Source: CBFGWV01 sp965652545
GTDB lineage: Bacteria; Pseudomonadota; Gammaproteobacteria; Competibacterales; Competibacteraceae
Length of the DNA: 6,779 bases
Assembly (NCBI GenBank): GCA_965652545.1
Contig: CBFGWV010000263.1
Location: 1-6,779, forward strand
Direction: 5' to 3'
Position numbers and translations under genes: made by a program. Under the pieces are notes generated by a model, which was not told where the DNA came from, made no database searches, and was given only the letters and a program-made list of their open reading frames with translations. Position 1 is the first letter of the stretch; the number at the start of each line of letters is the position of its first letter. Positions 1 to 5,697 of this stretch are shown one piece after another.

Positions 1-156
1 ATATCTCTGGGTAGCTCTGCTTTCAGGGCGCAGCATCGTGTGCCGTAGCCCAGGCTGCCGTTCGCTTGTTCGTTGATGCCGTCCTATATGCCCTTACGCC
101 ATGTCGCTGCGCCATCAGGCATTCCGCCGTGTGCGCGGCGCACAGAGAAACAACTA

Positions 157-184
157 TTGCAGGTTCCGTGGGCAAGAGGATAAT
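157..184 (+). promoter_or_regulatory. Possible sigma70-like promoter in the AT-rich patch
   Basis: The hexamer GATAAT (179-184) matches the -10 consensus at five of six positions. It sits 16 bp downstream of TTGCAG (157-162), which matches only the TTG half of the -35 consensus. It points toward the doubtful ORF at 310-705. AT-rich DNA gives such matches by chance, so this is only a candidate. Confidence 0.22.
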
Positions 185-193
185 ATCTGTTTT

Positions 194-211
194 CAGGTAT
201 TTATATGCCTG
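194..211 (+). other. Small AT-rich hairpin
   Basis: CAGGTAT (194-200) can pair with ATGCCTG (205-211) around the loop TTAT. This gives seven base pairs including one G-T wobble. Three T residues and then AG follow on the plus strand, which is too short for a convincing intrinsic terminator. It would lie at the very 5' end of a transcript started from the candidate promoter at 157-184. A role is not established. Confidence 0.3.
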
Positions 212-309
212 TTTAGCGGATTTAGTGGTGAATTCATGCCTACTGAAAGCAAGCATCATTGTTGTTTCGCAAGGCGCGGTGGTCGACAAGGTCGTCCGCC
301 GGTTGGCGC

Positions 310-705
310 ATGATCCCCAAGGCAGCGGTGCTGTGCATGGCGCCCATGGTCGTTACGTTGGTGGACGGTAAAGGCCACGCCCGCAGCCATACGATCGAGT
401 CCGGCTACTACAGGCATCCCTGGCACGGCGAGCCGGTGTGGTTTTCCTGTTGCCGCGATCTCGATGTGTTTACCCAGGGTCGGACTCACCTTGTTCAGGC
501 GGTTATGGCTGTACGCCAACGGGTGAAGGAGCGGTGGGGACTTGCGGAGCCAACCGATCTGCCGCCAGCGGGATGCCCCGAGCCTTTCGAGCTGGACCGC
601 CATGGTGCCCGCACATTGGTGAAGAGACCCGGTCCGGCCTGGGCCTCGGCAGGTGCGGAAGGGGAGGACTGCTCGATGCGACCGAAGAAGCCGGGTGGGA
701 CGTGA
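310..705 (+). CDS. Doubtful hypothetical protein, 131 aa
   Basis: I do not recognise this protein and am unsure it is real. In its favour, third codon positions are GC-rich (roughly three quarters G or C by my count), and the stretch from about residue 14 to 78 reads like a plausible folded protein, including an HTIESGYYRHPWHGEPVW segment. Its ATG overlaps by 4 bp (ATGA) the stop of a 25-codon ORF at 236-313 that starts MPTESKHHCC, which could allow translational coupling. Against it, there is no good Shine-Dalgarno site before 310, the C-terminal third is low in complexity (Pro, Gly, Ala, Lys), and a 115-codon frame lies opposite it. No signal peptide, membrane helix or catalytic motif is apparent. 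A TTG at 259 would extend the frame but has no better ribosome binding site. Confidence 0.28.
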   Translation: MIPKAAVLCMAPMVVTLVDGKGHARSHTIESGYYRHPWHGEPVWFSCCRDLDVFTQGRTHLVQAVMAVRQRVKERWGLAEPTDLPPAGCPEPFELDRHGARTLVKRPGPAWASAGAEGEDCSMRPKKPGGT

Positions 706-733
706 TCCCCGGTAACAGGAGGGGTGTATGCGC

Positions 734-1546
734 CTAGCGGTGAATGGGTAGCATCACTTCCGTCAGCAGGTCGTCCATGGCCGTGTCGGCGGGGTCGTTG
801 AGGTAGATCTCGCGCAATGCATCGCGCTGTTCGTGTCCCCGCTCTTGCACCCAGGCCGCCAATGCGTGGAAGGCGATACCCAACTCCTCGTACGCGCCCT
901 GATGTGTCAGCCAGGCGACCGGTCCGCCGGGGATGTCGACGATCTCAAACCCCTCGCCGGTTTGTATGTCCGGGGCCAACCCCGTACACGCATGCACCCG
1001 AATGCGTCCATCACCATCCGGGTCGTCGTTGATGCACATCACCGGGTCCTGCGGCTCGCCACCGACGGTGCGCAGGGCGTCGAACAATCGGTACACGGCC
1101 TCGCCGGAATCCTCGACCATGCGCTCGACGGTGGTGACGATGCTCAGGCGGGCGACGCGGTGGGCCGGCTCGATGCGAATGGCAATGTCGTAAGGCAACA
1201 GGTCTCCGACGCGGGCGATGCGCTCGATGGAGCGCAGGGCGTGCTGGCGCCTGGCCAGTTCGCGTGCCATGCGCTCGCGGGTGTCGTCGAGAAGTTGCTG
1301 GCGCTCGCCGCGATCGGCCCGCAGCAGGCGGTTGATGGTGGGCAGGGGTAAGTCGAGAGCGCGCAGCATGCCGATCATGACGGCGTCGCGCGCTTGCTCG
1401 GGGCGGTAATAGCGGTAACCGGTGTCGCTGTCGACATGAGCGGGTTTGAGAATGCCCTGGTCATCGTAGTGACGCAGGGCTTTGACGCTCAGGCGGCAGG
1501 CACTGGCGAAGCGGCCGATGGGCATGAGGTTGGGGTTCGGTGGCAT
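734..1546 (-). CDS. MerR-family regulator with GyrI-like effector-binding domain
   Basis: A one-component transcription activator of about 270 residues, similar in layout to the BmrR/TipA-type multidrug sensors. Residues 8-50 form the MerR winged helix-turn-helix: the MPIGRFA start, VKALRHYDDQGILKP and then DTGYRYY are hallmark segments. Residues about 52-112 are the dimerising region, ending in an Arg/Glu/Leu-rich antiparallel coiled coil (78-112). Residues about 118-270 match the GyrI-like small-molecule-binding domain, including the typical REIYLNDP segment (245-252) with Glu246 at the position that often faces cationic ligands. No cysteine metal site of the MerR/CueR kind is visible in the usual place, so an organic ligand is likelier than a metal. 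The frame stays open upstream to 1675, but that extension is Ser/Pro/Thr-rich and overlaps the VOC gene. Met at 1546 or 1525 is more likely, and none of the options has a strong Shine-Dalgarno site. The gene lies 64 bp behind the VOC stop and is probably cotranscribed with it and autoregulated through the operator at 2066-2080. Confidence 0.9.
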   Translation of the reverse strand: MPPNPNLMPIGRFASACRLSVKALRHYDDQGILKPAHVDSDTGYRYYRPEQARDAVMIGMLRALDLPLPTINRLLRADRGERQQLLDDTRERMARELARRQHALRSIERIARVGDLLPYDIAIRIEPAHRVARLSIVTTVERMVEDSGEAVYRLFDALRTVGGEPQDPVMCINDDPDGDGRIRVHACTGLAPDIQTGEGFEIVDIPGGPVAWLTHQGAYEELGIAFHALAAWVQERGHEQRDALREIYLNDPADTAMDDLLTEVMLPIHR

Positions 1547-1610
1547 GGTGGAGCCCGGCTGGCTGGTGCCGGGCATTTTACGGTGTGCATGTGTCGATGT
1601 CCTGTACGGG

Positions 1611-2024
1611 TCATTCGGTGGTGAGGCCGTGTTCTTGGAGGAATTCGGGGGACGGCTCGATGAGCTGGATGACATCGACCAATAAGCCGTTGGGGTCGCG
1701 GGTCATGAAGTGGCGCTGGCCCCAGACTTCGCTGCGCAGGTCCAGGACGATGTCGCAGCGCATGTCCAAGGCGCGTTGGAACACAGCGTCCACATCGTTG
1801 AGTTCGACGGTGACGATGACGCCCTGGGGTGGCTGGCGGTACGCCTCGGGCACACTGTGGTGGTCGCGGTGTACGAAGGCGATCTGCACGTTCGGGTCGG
1901 TGGGGGACTGCATTTGCAGGTACCAGTCGATCTGGAACACGGTCGTGAAGCCCAGCAGCCTTTCGTAGAACGCCTTGGACTCGGGCAGTGCGGTGGAGCA
2001 GATATCGGGAAACAAACTGTTCAT
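1611..2024 (-). CDS. VOC (glyoxalase/bleomycin-resistance fold) protein
   Basis: A 137-residue single-domain protein of the vicinal oxygen chelate superfamily. It shows the two beta-alpha-beta-beta-beta repeats expected. The first opens with a segment ending in ESKAFYERLLGF (residues 15-26), typical of VOC helix 1. The second opens with VIVTVELNDVDAVFQRA, and the domain closes with GQRHFMTRDPNGLLVDVIQ, the common DPNG turn of this fold. Length is normal for one VOC domain. Such proteins either bind and sequester a drug or catalyse a metal-dependent reaction; the sequence does not settle which. The start at 2024 has GAGG (2033-2036) eight bases upstream. The longer open frame reaching back to 2297 is rejected because it runs through the promoter and into the divergent gene. 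It is the first gene of an operon with the MerR regulator, whose probable operator lies in its promoter, so it is likely induced by the regulator's ligand and may act on or bind that compound (inference). Confidence 0.88.
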   Translation of the reverse strand: MNSLFPDICSTALPESKAFYERLLGFTTVFQIDWYLQMQSPTDPNVQIAFVHRDHHSVPEAYRQPPQGVIVTVELNDVDAVFQRALDMRCDIVLDLRSEVWGQRHFMTRDPNGLLVDVIQLIEPSPEFLQEHGLTTE

Positions 2025-2032
2025 GGTCGGGG

Positions 2033-2036
2033 CCTC
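2033..2036 (-). promoter_or_regulatory. Ribosome binding site of the VOC gene
   Basis: GAGG on the minus strand lies eight bases before the ATG at 2024. It decides in favour of this start over the much longer open frame upstream. Confidence 0.7.
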
Positions 2037-2055
2037 ATGTGGTGTGTGTGGCGCT

Positions 2056-2086
2056 AGCCTCAGGCCTCCCGTAAGGGGAGAGTCAA
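2056..2086 (-). promoter_or_regulatory. MerR-type promoter/operator of the VOC-MerR operon
   Basis: On the minus strand, TTGACT (2081-2086) is a near-perfect -35 hexamer. It is followed by a 19-bp spacer (2062-2080) and GAGGCT (2056-2061), a poor -10 that keeps only the key A at position 2 and T at position 6. Inside the spacer, abutting the -35, is a perfect dyad CTCCC-N5-GGGAG (2066-2080). A 19-20 bp spacer containing a dyad is the established hallmark of promoters that MerR-family proteins activate by DNA distortion. Transcription would start near 2049, giving a leader of about 25 bases that contains the ribosome binding site at 2033-2036. The cognate regulator is most likely the MerR protein encoded second in the same operon, making this a positive autoregulatory loop. 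The geometry is seen directly; binding is inferred. Confidence 0.72.
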
Positions 2087-2107
2087 GCGTTCCGTCCAGA
2101 TGGTGGA

Positions 2108-2136
2108 TTGACTTGTTTCCACTGGCCTTGTCTGAT
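2108..2136 (+). promoter_or_regulatory. Sigma70-like promoter of the formyltransferase gene
   Basis: TTGACT (2108-2113) and TCTGAT (2131-2136) are separated by the optimal 17 bp. The -35 matches five and the -10 four of six consensus bases. A start near 2143 would give a leader of about 30 bases ending in the GGAG Shine-Dalgarno at 2163-2166. It is divergent from the VOC-MerR promoter, with the two -35 boxes 21 bp apart. Confidence 0.55.
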
Positions 2137-2162
2137 CCGAACAGCCCGTCAGCCGCCATCCC

Positions 2163-2166
2163 GGAG
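2163..2166 (+). promoter_or_regulatory. Ribosome binding site of the formyltransferase gene
   Basis: GGAG lies six bases before the ATG at 2173. It supports this start over in-frame codons further upstream, such as the one at 1975 inside the divergent VOC gene. Confidence 0.7.
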
Positions 2167-2172
2167 TGCCGA

Positions 2173-3003
2173 ATGCGTTTTGCCATCGCCGCCAAGGACT
2201 TGTACCAGGATGTTTTCGATGTCCTCATCGACAAGGGCTGGACGCCGGTCAAGTTCTTCAGCAACCCTGTGCCGTCGTCGTCACTGTTCAATAGCAACAG
2301 CTACGTGGTCGGCCGTGCCGAGGCCTTGGGTATTCCGATCCAGCTCTCGCGTATTACCGACGATGACTTGCGGGAGCTCGCCGTGCGGGGGTGCGATGTG
2401 CTGGTGGTGGCCGGTCACAGGTGGCGCATCGGCGATTGGCAGGCGCATATCCCCCATGCGGTGAATTTCCATCCCTCACCCTTGCCGGTGGGCCGTGGCC
2501 GGTACCCGGCTGTACGGGCCGTGCTGGACGGCTACAGCGACTGGGGGGTGACCTGCCACAGGCTCGCGGCGGATTTCGACACCGGGGATATCTTGGCGCG
2601 GGAGGTGTTTCCTCTCACGGCGCAGGAGTGCCACGAGAGCCTGACCTTGAAGGTGCAGATGGCGACCAAGCGACTCGCCGGCCGTGTGGCCGACGATTTC
2701 GAGGCCTTGTGGGCCGCGGCCGAGCCGCAGGTGGGCGGGTCGTATTGGCCGCTATGGTCGCAGGATGACCGGGTGCTCGACTTCGCCAAACCGGTCGAGA
2801 CGATACTGCGTAAAGTCCGTGCGTTCGGGTTGCTGGAGACGCTGGTCCAGACCAACGGCGGCCAGCTTCGCGTGCGACGGGCCGTGGGCTGGACCGAGGC
2901 CCACGGGCACACGCCGGGACGGGTCGTGCAAAAGCACAACGGCATGGTCGTGTTTGCCGCTGCGGATGGTTATATCGGTCTGGTCGAGTGGCAGTTCGCC
3001 TGA
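2173..3003 (+). CDS. Formyltransferase-family protein (10-formyl-THF-dependent fold)
   Basis: A 276-residue cytosolic protein of the formyl_transf_N family. The catalytic core is clear: NFHPSPLPVGRGRYP carries Asn98 and His100, and DFDTGDIL carries Asp136. These match the Asn-His-Asp triad of methionyl-tRNA formyltransferase, purine-biosynthesis GART and sugar N-formyltransferases. The preceding CDVLVVAGHRWRIGDW (74-89) corresponds to the folate-site strand. Residues about 188-276 start with GGSYWP and contain VRAFGLLETLV, resembling the Fmt C-terminal barrel. It is some 35-40 residues shorter than typical Fmt, and the N-terminal segment FFSNPV replaces the usual VVTQPD-like loop, so it is probably not the housekeeping enzyme. 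The acceptor could be an amino sugar, another amine or water (deformylase activity); the sequence does not decide. It has its own promoter, is divergent from the VOC-MerR operon, and ends 20 bp from the convergent aldehyde dehydrogenase stop. Confidence 0.85.
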   Translation: MRFAIAAKDLYQDVFDVLIDKGWTPVKFFSNPVPSSSLFNSNSYVVGRAEALGIPIQLSRITDDDLRELAVRGCDVLVVAGHRWRIGDWQAHIPHAVNFHPSPLPVGRGRYPAVRAVLDGYSDWGVTCHRLAADFDTGDILAREVFPLTAQECHESLTLKVQMATKRLAGRVADDFEALWAAAEPQVGGSYWPLWSQDDRVLDFAKPVETILRKVRAFGLLETLVQTNGGQLRVRRAVGWTEAHGHTPGRVVQKHNGMVVFAAADGYIGLVEWQFA

Positions 3004-3023
3004 TCCATACATCGATTCAGGGG

Positions 3024-4499
3024 CTATTTCAGATACCAGCCCCATGACTGGTTACTGGTATAGCGGGTGATCTGTTTGGTCTCCAGGTAGTTTTCGAAAC
3101 CCCAGCGGCCGAGTTCGCGGCCGATGCCCGACTGCTTGTACCCGCCCCACGGGGCTTCGCTGAAGGTCGGCTGGGAGCAGTTGATCCACACGATGCCGGC
3201 GCGAAGCCTGGCCGCGACGCGGTCACAGCGTGCGTCGTCTTTGGACATGACGGCGGCGGCCAAACCGTAGCGGGTGTCGTTGGCCAGGCGGATGGCGTCG
3301 GCCTCGGTGTCGAAGGGCATGACGCAGACCACCGGCCCGAAGATCTCCTCGCGCCAGATCCAGCTGTCCTCGGCCATGTCGGTGAAGACGGTGGGCTCCA
3401 GGAAATAGCCTCGATCGAGCCCGTGGGGACGCTTGCCGCCGGCGGCAAGCGTGGCCCCGTCGGCCAGGCCGCGGCCGATGGCAGCGCAGACCTTGTCATA
3501 CTGGCCCTGCGAGACCAGCGGGCCGAGCAGCACACCTTCGTGGTGCCCCGCGCCGATGGTGATCCGCTGCGCTTCGTCCACCAGCCGTTTGAGTATGGCG
3601 GGGTAAGCGCTGCGCTCGATGAGTACCCGAGAGGTGGCTGAGCACACCTGGCCCTGGTTCCAGAAGATGCCGAACATGATCCACTCGACGGCCTGCTCGA
3701 TGTCGCTGTCGGCGAACACGATGAACGGCGACTTACCGCCCAACTCCAGGCTCACCCGCTTGATGTCCAGGGCGGCGGTCTGCATCACTTTCGTACCGGT
3801 GGCCACGGAGCCGGTAAATGCCAGCTTGTCGACCAGGCTGTGCTCGGTCAGTGGCTGGCCGGCTTCGGGCCCGGTGCCGGTGACGACGTTGAACACGCCC
3901 GGCGGCAACCCGGCCGCATCGGCGATGGCGGCAAGCTCCAGCGCGGTCATGGGGGTGAGCTCAGAGGGCTTGAGCACGACGGTGCAGCCGGCGGCAAGCG
4001 CAGGGGCGACCTTCCAGGTGGCCATCAGCAGGGGGTAGTTCCACGGCACGATGGCGCCGACCACGCCGACCGGCTCGCGCACGACCTTGGCGGCGAACCG
4101 CTCATCGCCCACGGTAATGGCCTCCGGCGGGGTGCTGTCGACGGACTCGGCCATGCCGGCGTAGTAGTCGAAACAGGCGGCGGCGTCCTCTATGTCCCAG
4201 CGAGCTTCGGGGGCGGGCTTGCCGTTGTCGCGCACCTCCAGCGCGGTGAGCTCGTCCAGCCGCGCGCGTATCCCTGTGGCAATGGCGCGCAGGTAGCCGG
4301 CCCGCTCAGCGCCGCTGAGCCGTGGCCAGACACCGTCGTCGAAGGCGCGGCGAGCGGCGTGCACGGCGCGCTCGATATCCTCTGCGCCGCCGGCCGGGGC
4401 GTGGGCGAACACCGTCCCAGTGGCTGGGTCGATCACCGCCAGCGTCGCGCCGGTGGCCGGTGGAACCCACTGACCGTCGATGTACAAGGCATCACGCAT
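3024..4499 (-). CDS. ALDH10-like aminoaldehyde/betaine-aldehyde dehydrogenase
   Basis: A full-length 491-residue NAD(P)-dependent aldehyde dehydrogenase that oxidises an aldehyde to the acid in the cytosol. Catalytic residues are intact: Asn154 (PWNYP), Lys177 (LKPSE), Glu252 (LELGGK), nucleophile Cys286 (NQGQVCSATS) and Glu384-Glu385 in EEIFGPV. As I recall plant ALDH10 sequences, the resemblance extends over the length, including PWNYPLLMATWK, WINCSQPTF, APWGGYKQSGIGRELG and a WGWY C-terminus. The aromatic residues that bind trimethylammonium or amino groups in that family are kept: Tyr155, Trp162, Trp280 and Trp451. Ile436 occupies the position where Ala or Cys gives betaine-aldehyde activity and Ile disfavours it in the plant enzymes, so an omega-aminoaldehyde is the likelier substrate (inference). 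It is the last gene of the operon. Its start overlaps the upstream oxidoreductase by 8 bp and has GAGGA eight bases upstream. Confidence 0.92.
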   Translation of the reverse strand: MRDALYIDGQWVPPATGATLAVIDPATGTVFAHAPAGGAEDIERAVHAARRAFDDGVWPRLSGAERAGYLRAIATGIRARLDELTALEVRDNGKPAPEARWDIEDAAACFDYYAGMAESVDSTPPEAITVGDERFAAKVVREPVGVVGAIVPWNYPLLMATWKVAPALAAGCTVVLKPSELTPMTALELAAIADAAGLPPGVFNVVTGTGPEAGQPLTEHSLVDKLAFTGSVATGTKVMQTAALDIKRVSLELGGKSPFIVFADSDIEQAVEWIMFGIFWNQGQVCSATSRVLIERSAYPAILKRLVDEAQRITIGAGHHEGVLLGPLVSQGQYDKVCAAIGRGLADGATLAAGGKRPHGLDRGYFLEPTVFTDMAEDSWIWREEIFGPVVCVMPFDTEADAIRLANDTRYGLAAAVMSKDDARCDRVAARLRAGIVWINCSQPTFSEAPWGGYKQSGIGRELGRWGFENYLETKQITRYTSNQSWGWYLK

Positions 4500-5697
4500 G
4501 GGGCTGGTCCTCGGTTACGGTGGTGGTGACCTGAAAGCCGCGCTTGTCGAGCTCCGGCAGATAATCGGCCACCGAAAAATACCCCTCGGGCGCCCAGACG
4601 CCCGGTTTGCGCGGCTGGGCCAGGATGAGTTGCGCGGCGATGGAGGCGTTCATCGAGGTGCAGGCGTCCACATAGTCGACATAACGAATGTCGGGACGGA
4701 CGATCACCTGACAGCGTGCGGTGACCCGCTTGCCGCCCTTGCGCCCGCGGCCGATGGCCAGGTGGATCTCGTGGCTGTCCTGCTGCGGGATGCGCTGGCG
4801 GTTGGTGTCGATATGGCGGCCGATCACCTGGGCCAGCACATCCAGCGGCTTGACCGCCACGCCACCGACATCCACCGGCGTGTCGAAGTCCCCGAAGCCG
4901 GCCTTGACCAGGCCCACCCAGGCTTCGTGCTCGCGGTGGGGCAGGTGCAGCTTCCAGGTGAATTCCTTGATGCCTTTTTCACGAATGCCCTCGGCCAGCG
5001 GCACGGTGAGCTGCTCAGAGTGTGGGGAATACATGAACTCGCAACGGCCCCAGGGCTCGGGCAGTTCCAGGACTTCGTGCCCGGTCATCGGTGCACATTG
5101 CACGTGCCGGCCGTCGATGAACTGCGTGCTGGGGTGGGCGTATTCGGCCAGAACGGTCGACAGGCTGTACGGCGGCACCAGCACAGGACTTTCGGGGCCG
5201 ACCAACTCGGCGGCCCAGTACAGGTTGATGCGGTCGATTTCGTCCAACTCGTCGGCCACGGCGCGGCAGATGACGTTGGACATGCCCGGGTCGGCGCCCA
5301 CGCCCAGCACGGCGGTGACACCGGCCTCGCGAAAGCGCTCGTGCCATTCCATCTGCTTGACGGTGTAGGTGCCCAACCCGCCCAGGTCGATGTAGGGCAC
5401 CCCGGCGTGCAGCGCCGCCTCGAAGATGGTCATCTGGTGGCCGGCCAGGGTGGGTACGGCGTTGATGCACAAATCCTCCCCGACGATGGCCTGCTTCAGT
5501 TGCGCCGGGTCGGTGACATCGACCGCCATGCACTGGATGCGCGGGTCGTCCAGGCGCTCGGCCAACGTGCTCATGCGTGCCATGGAGGTGTCGCACAGGC
5601 GCACCACGTCGACGGGCACGATGGCCAGGTCCGAGAGCAGGTCGCGCAGAATGCCGGCCCCCATGAGGCCCGCGCCGCCGAGGATGGTGATGTTCAT
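4492..5697 (-). CDS. Saccharopine dehydrogenase-family oxidoreductase
   Basis: A 401-residue NAD(P)-dependent oxidoreductase of the saccharopine dehydrogenase/homospermidine synthase-like superfamily. The N-terminal Rossmann fold begins MNITILGGAGLMGAGILRDL with the dinucleotide-binding GGAGLMG at residues 7-13; the strand-2 end (VVRLCDTSM) and AVDVTDP (58-64) follow. INAVPTLAG (78-86), PYIDLGG (101-107) and GVGADPGMSN (132-141) are typical of the family's NADP domain and substrate hinge. The C-terminal part (about 142-385) corresponds to the substrate domain, ending GVWAPEGYF. No membrane segment or signal peptide is visible. Family members form or cleave opine-type secondary amines (saccharopine, carboxyspermidine), but many homologues have no known substrate, and true saccharopine activity is not shown here. 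Its ATG overlaps the upstream aldehyde dehydrogenase stop as ATGA, with GAGGA (5704-5708) seven or so bases before it, and its own stop overlaps the next gene. It probably feeds or receives an aldehyde from the flanking dehydrogenases (inference). Confidence 0.88.
   Translation of the reverse strand: MNITILGGAGLMGAGILRDLLSDLAIVPVDVVRLCDTSMARMSTLAERLDDPRIQCMAVDVTDPAQLKQAIVGEDLCINAVPTLAGHQMTIFEAALHAGVPYIDLGGLGTYTVKQMEWHERFREAGVTAVLGVGADPGMSNVICRAVADELDEIDRINLYWAAELVGPESPVLVPPYSLSTVLAEYAHPSTQFIDGRHVQCAPMTGHEVLELPEPWGRCEFMYSPHSEQLTVPLAEGIREKGIKEFTWKLHLPHREHEAWVGLVKAGFGDFDTPVDVGGVAVKPLDVLAQVIGRHIDTNRQRIPQQDSHEIHLAIGRGRKGGKRVTARCQVIVRPDIRYVDYVDACTSMNASIAAQLILAQPRKPGVWAPEGYFSVADYLPELDKRGFQVTTTVTEDQPHA
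4508..4512 (-). promoter_or_regulatory. Ribosome binding site of the ALDH10-like gene
   Basis: GAGGA on the minus strand lies eight bases before the ATG at 4499, inside the 3' end of the upstream gene. It supports translational coupling. Confidence 0.65.

Larger units (their letters stand above)
1..733. other. Stretch without a confidently assigned gene
   Basis: This stretch lies downstream of the minus-strand MerR gene and shows no protein I can recognise on either strand. Open frames on both strands are short, overlap one another and have no clear family motifs. About 165-260 is markedly richer in A and T than the rest of the window and holds a small hairpin and a possible -10 element. A doubtful ORF fills 310-705 and is listed separately. 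I saw no tRNA cloverleaf, no direct or inverted repeats like insertion-sequence ends, and no convincing terminator for the MerR gene that ends at 734. Confidence 0.5.

Noticed and set aside
1547..1675. N-terminal extension of the MerR frame up to 1675
   Set aside because: It is Ser/Pro/Thr-rich, overlaps the VOC gene and precedes the normal MerR N-terminus, so it is probably untranslated in this frame.
1975..2172. N-terminal extension of the formyltransferase frame back to 1975
   Set aside because: It lies inside the VOC gene and the promoter region. The start at 2173 has GGAG at proper spacing and begins the fold as expected.
2025..2297. N-terminal extension of the VOC frame up to 2297
   Set aside because: It would read through the operator/promoter and into the divergent formyltransferase. 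The residues do not resemble the VOC fold, and a good ribosome binding site marks 2024.
3020..3043. Possible bidirectional terminator between convergent genes (GGGGCT/AGCCCC)
   Set aside because: The stem is only six pairs with a 12-base loop, lies partly in the coding end of the aldehyde dehydrogenase, and has no T-tract on either strand.
3024..4499. Glycine betaine synthesis operon (betA/betB/betI type)
   Set aside because: No choline oxidase/dehydrogenase or BetI-type TetR regulator is in the window, and the Ile at the specificity site argues against betaine aldehyde.
3840..4529. Plus-strand open frame (229 codons) opposite the ALDH10-like gene
   Set aside because: It is antisense to a full-length enzyme with all catalytic residues. 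The predicted product is Gly/Arg-rich and unrecognisable.
4492..5697. Complete lysine saccharopine pathway
   Set aside because: Only one saccharopine-family protein is present; no lysine-ketoglutarate reductase domain and no ALDH7-type aminoadipate-semialdehyde dehydrogenase is visible. The family name should not be taken as proof of the substrate.
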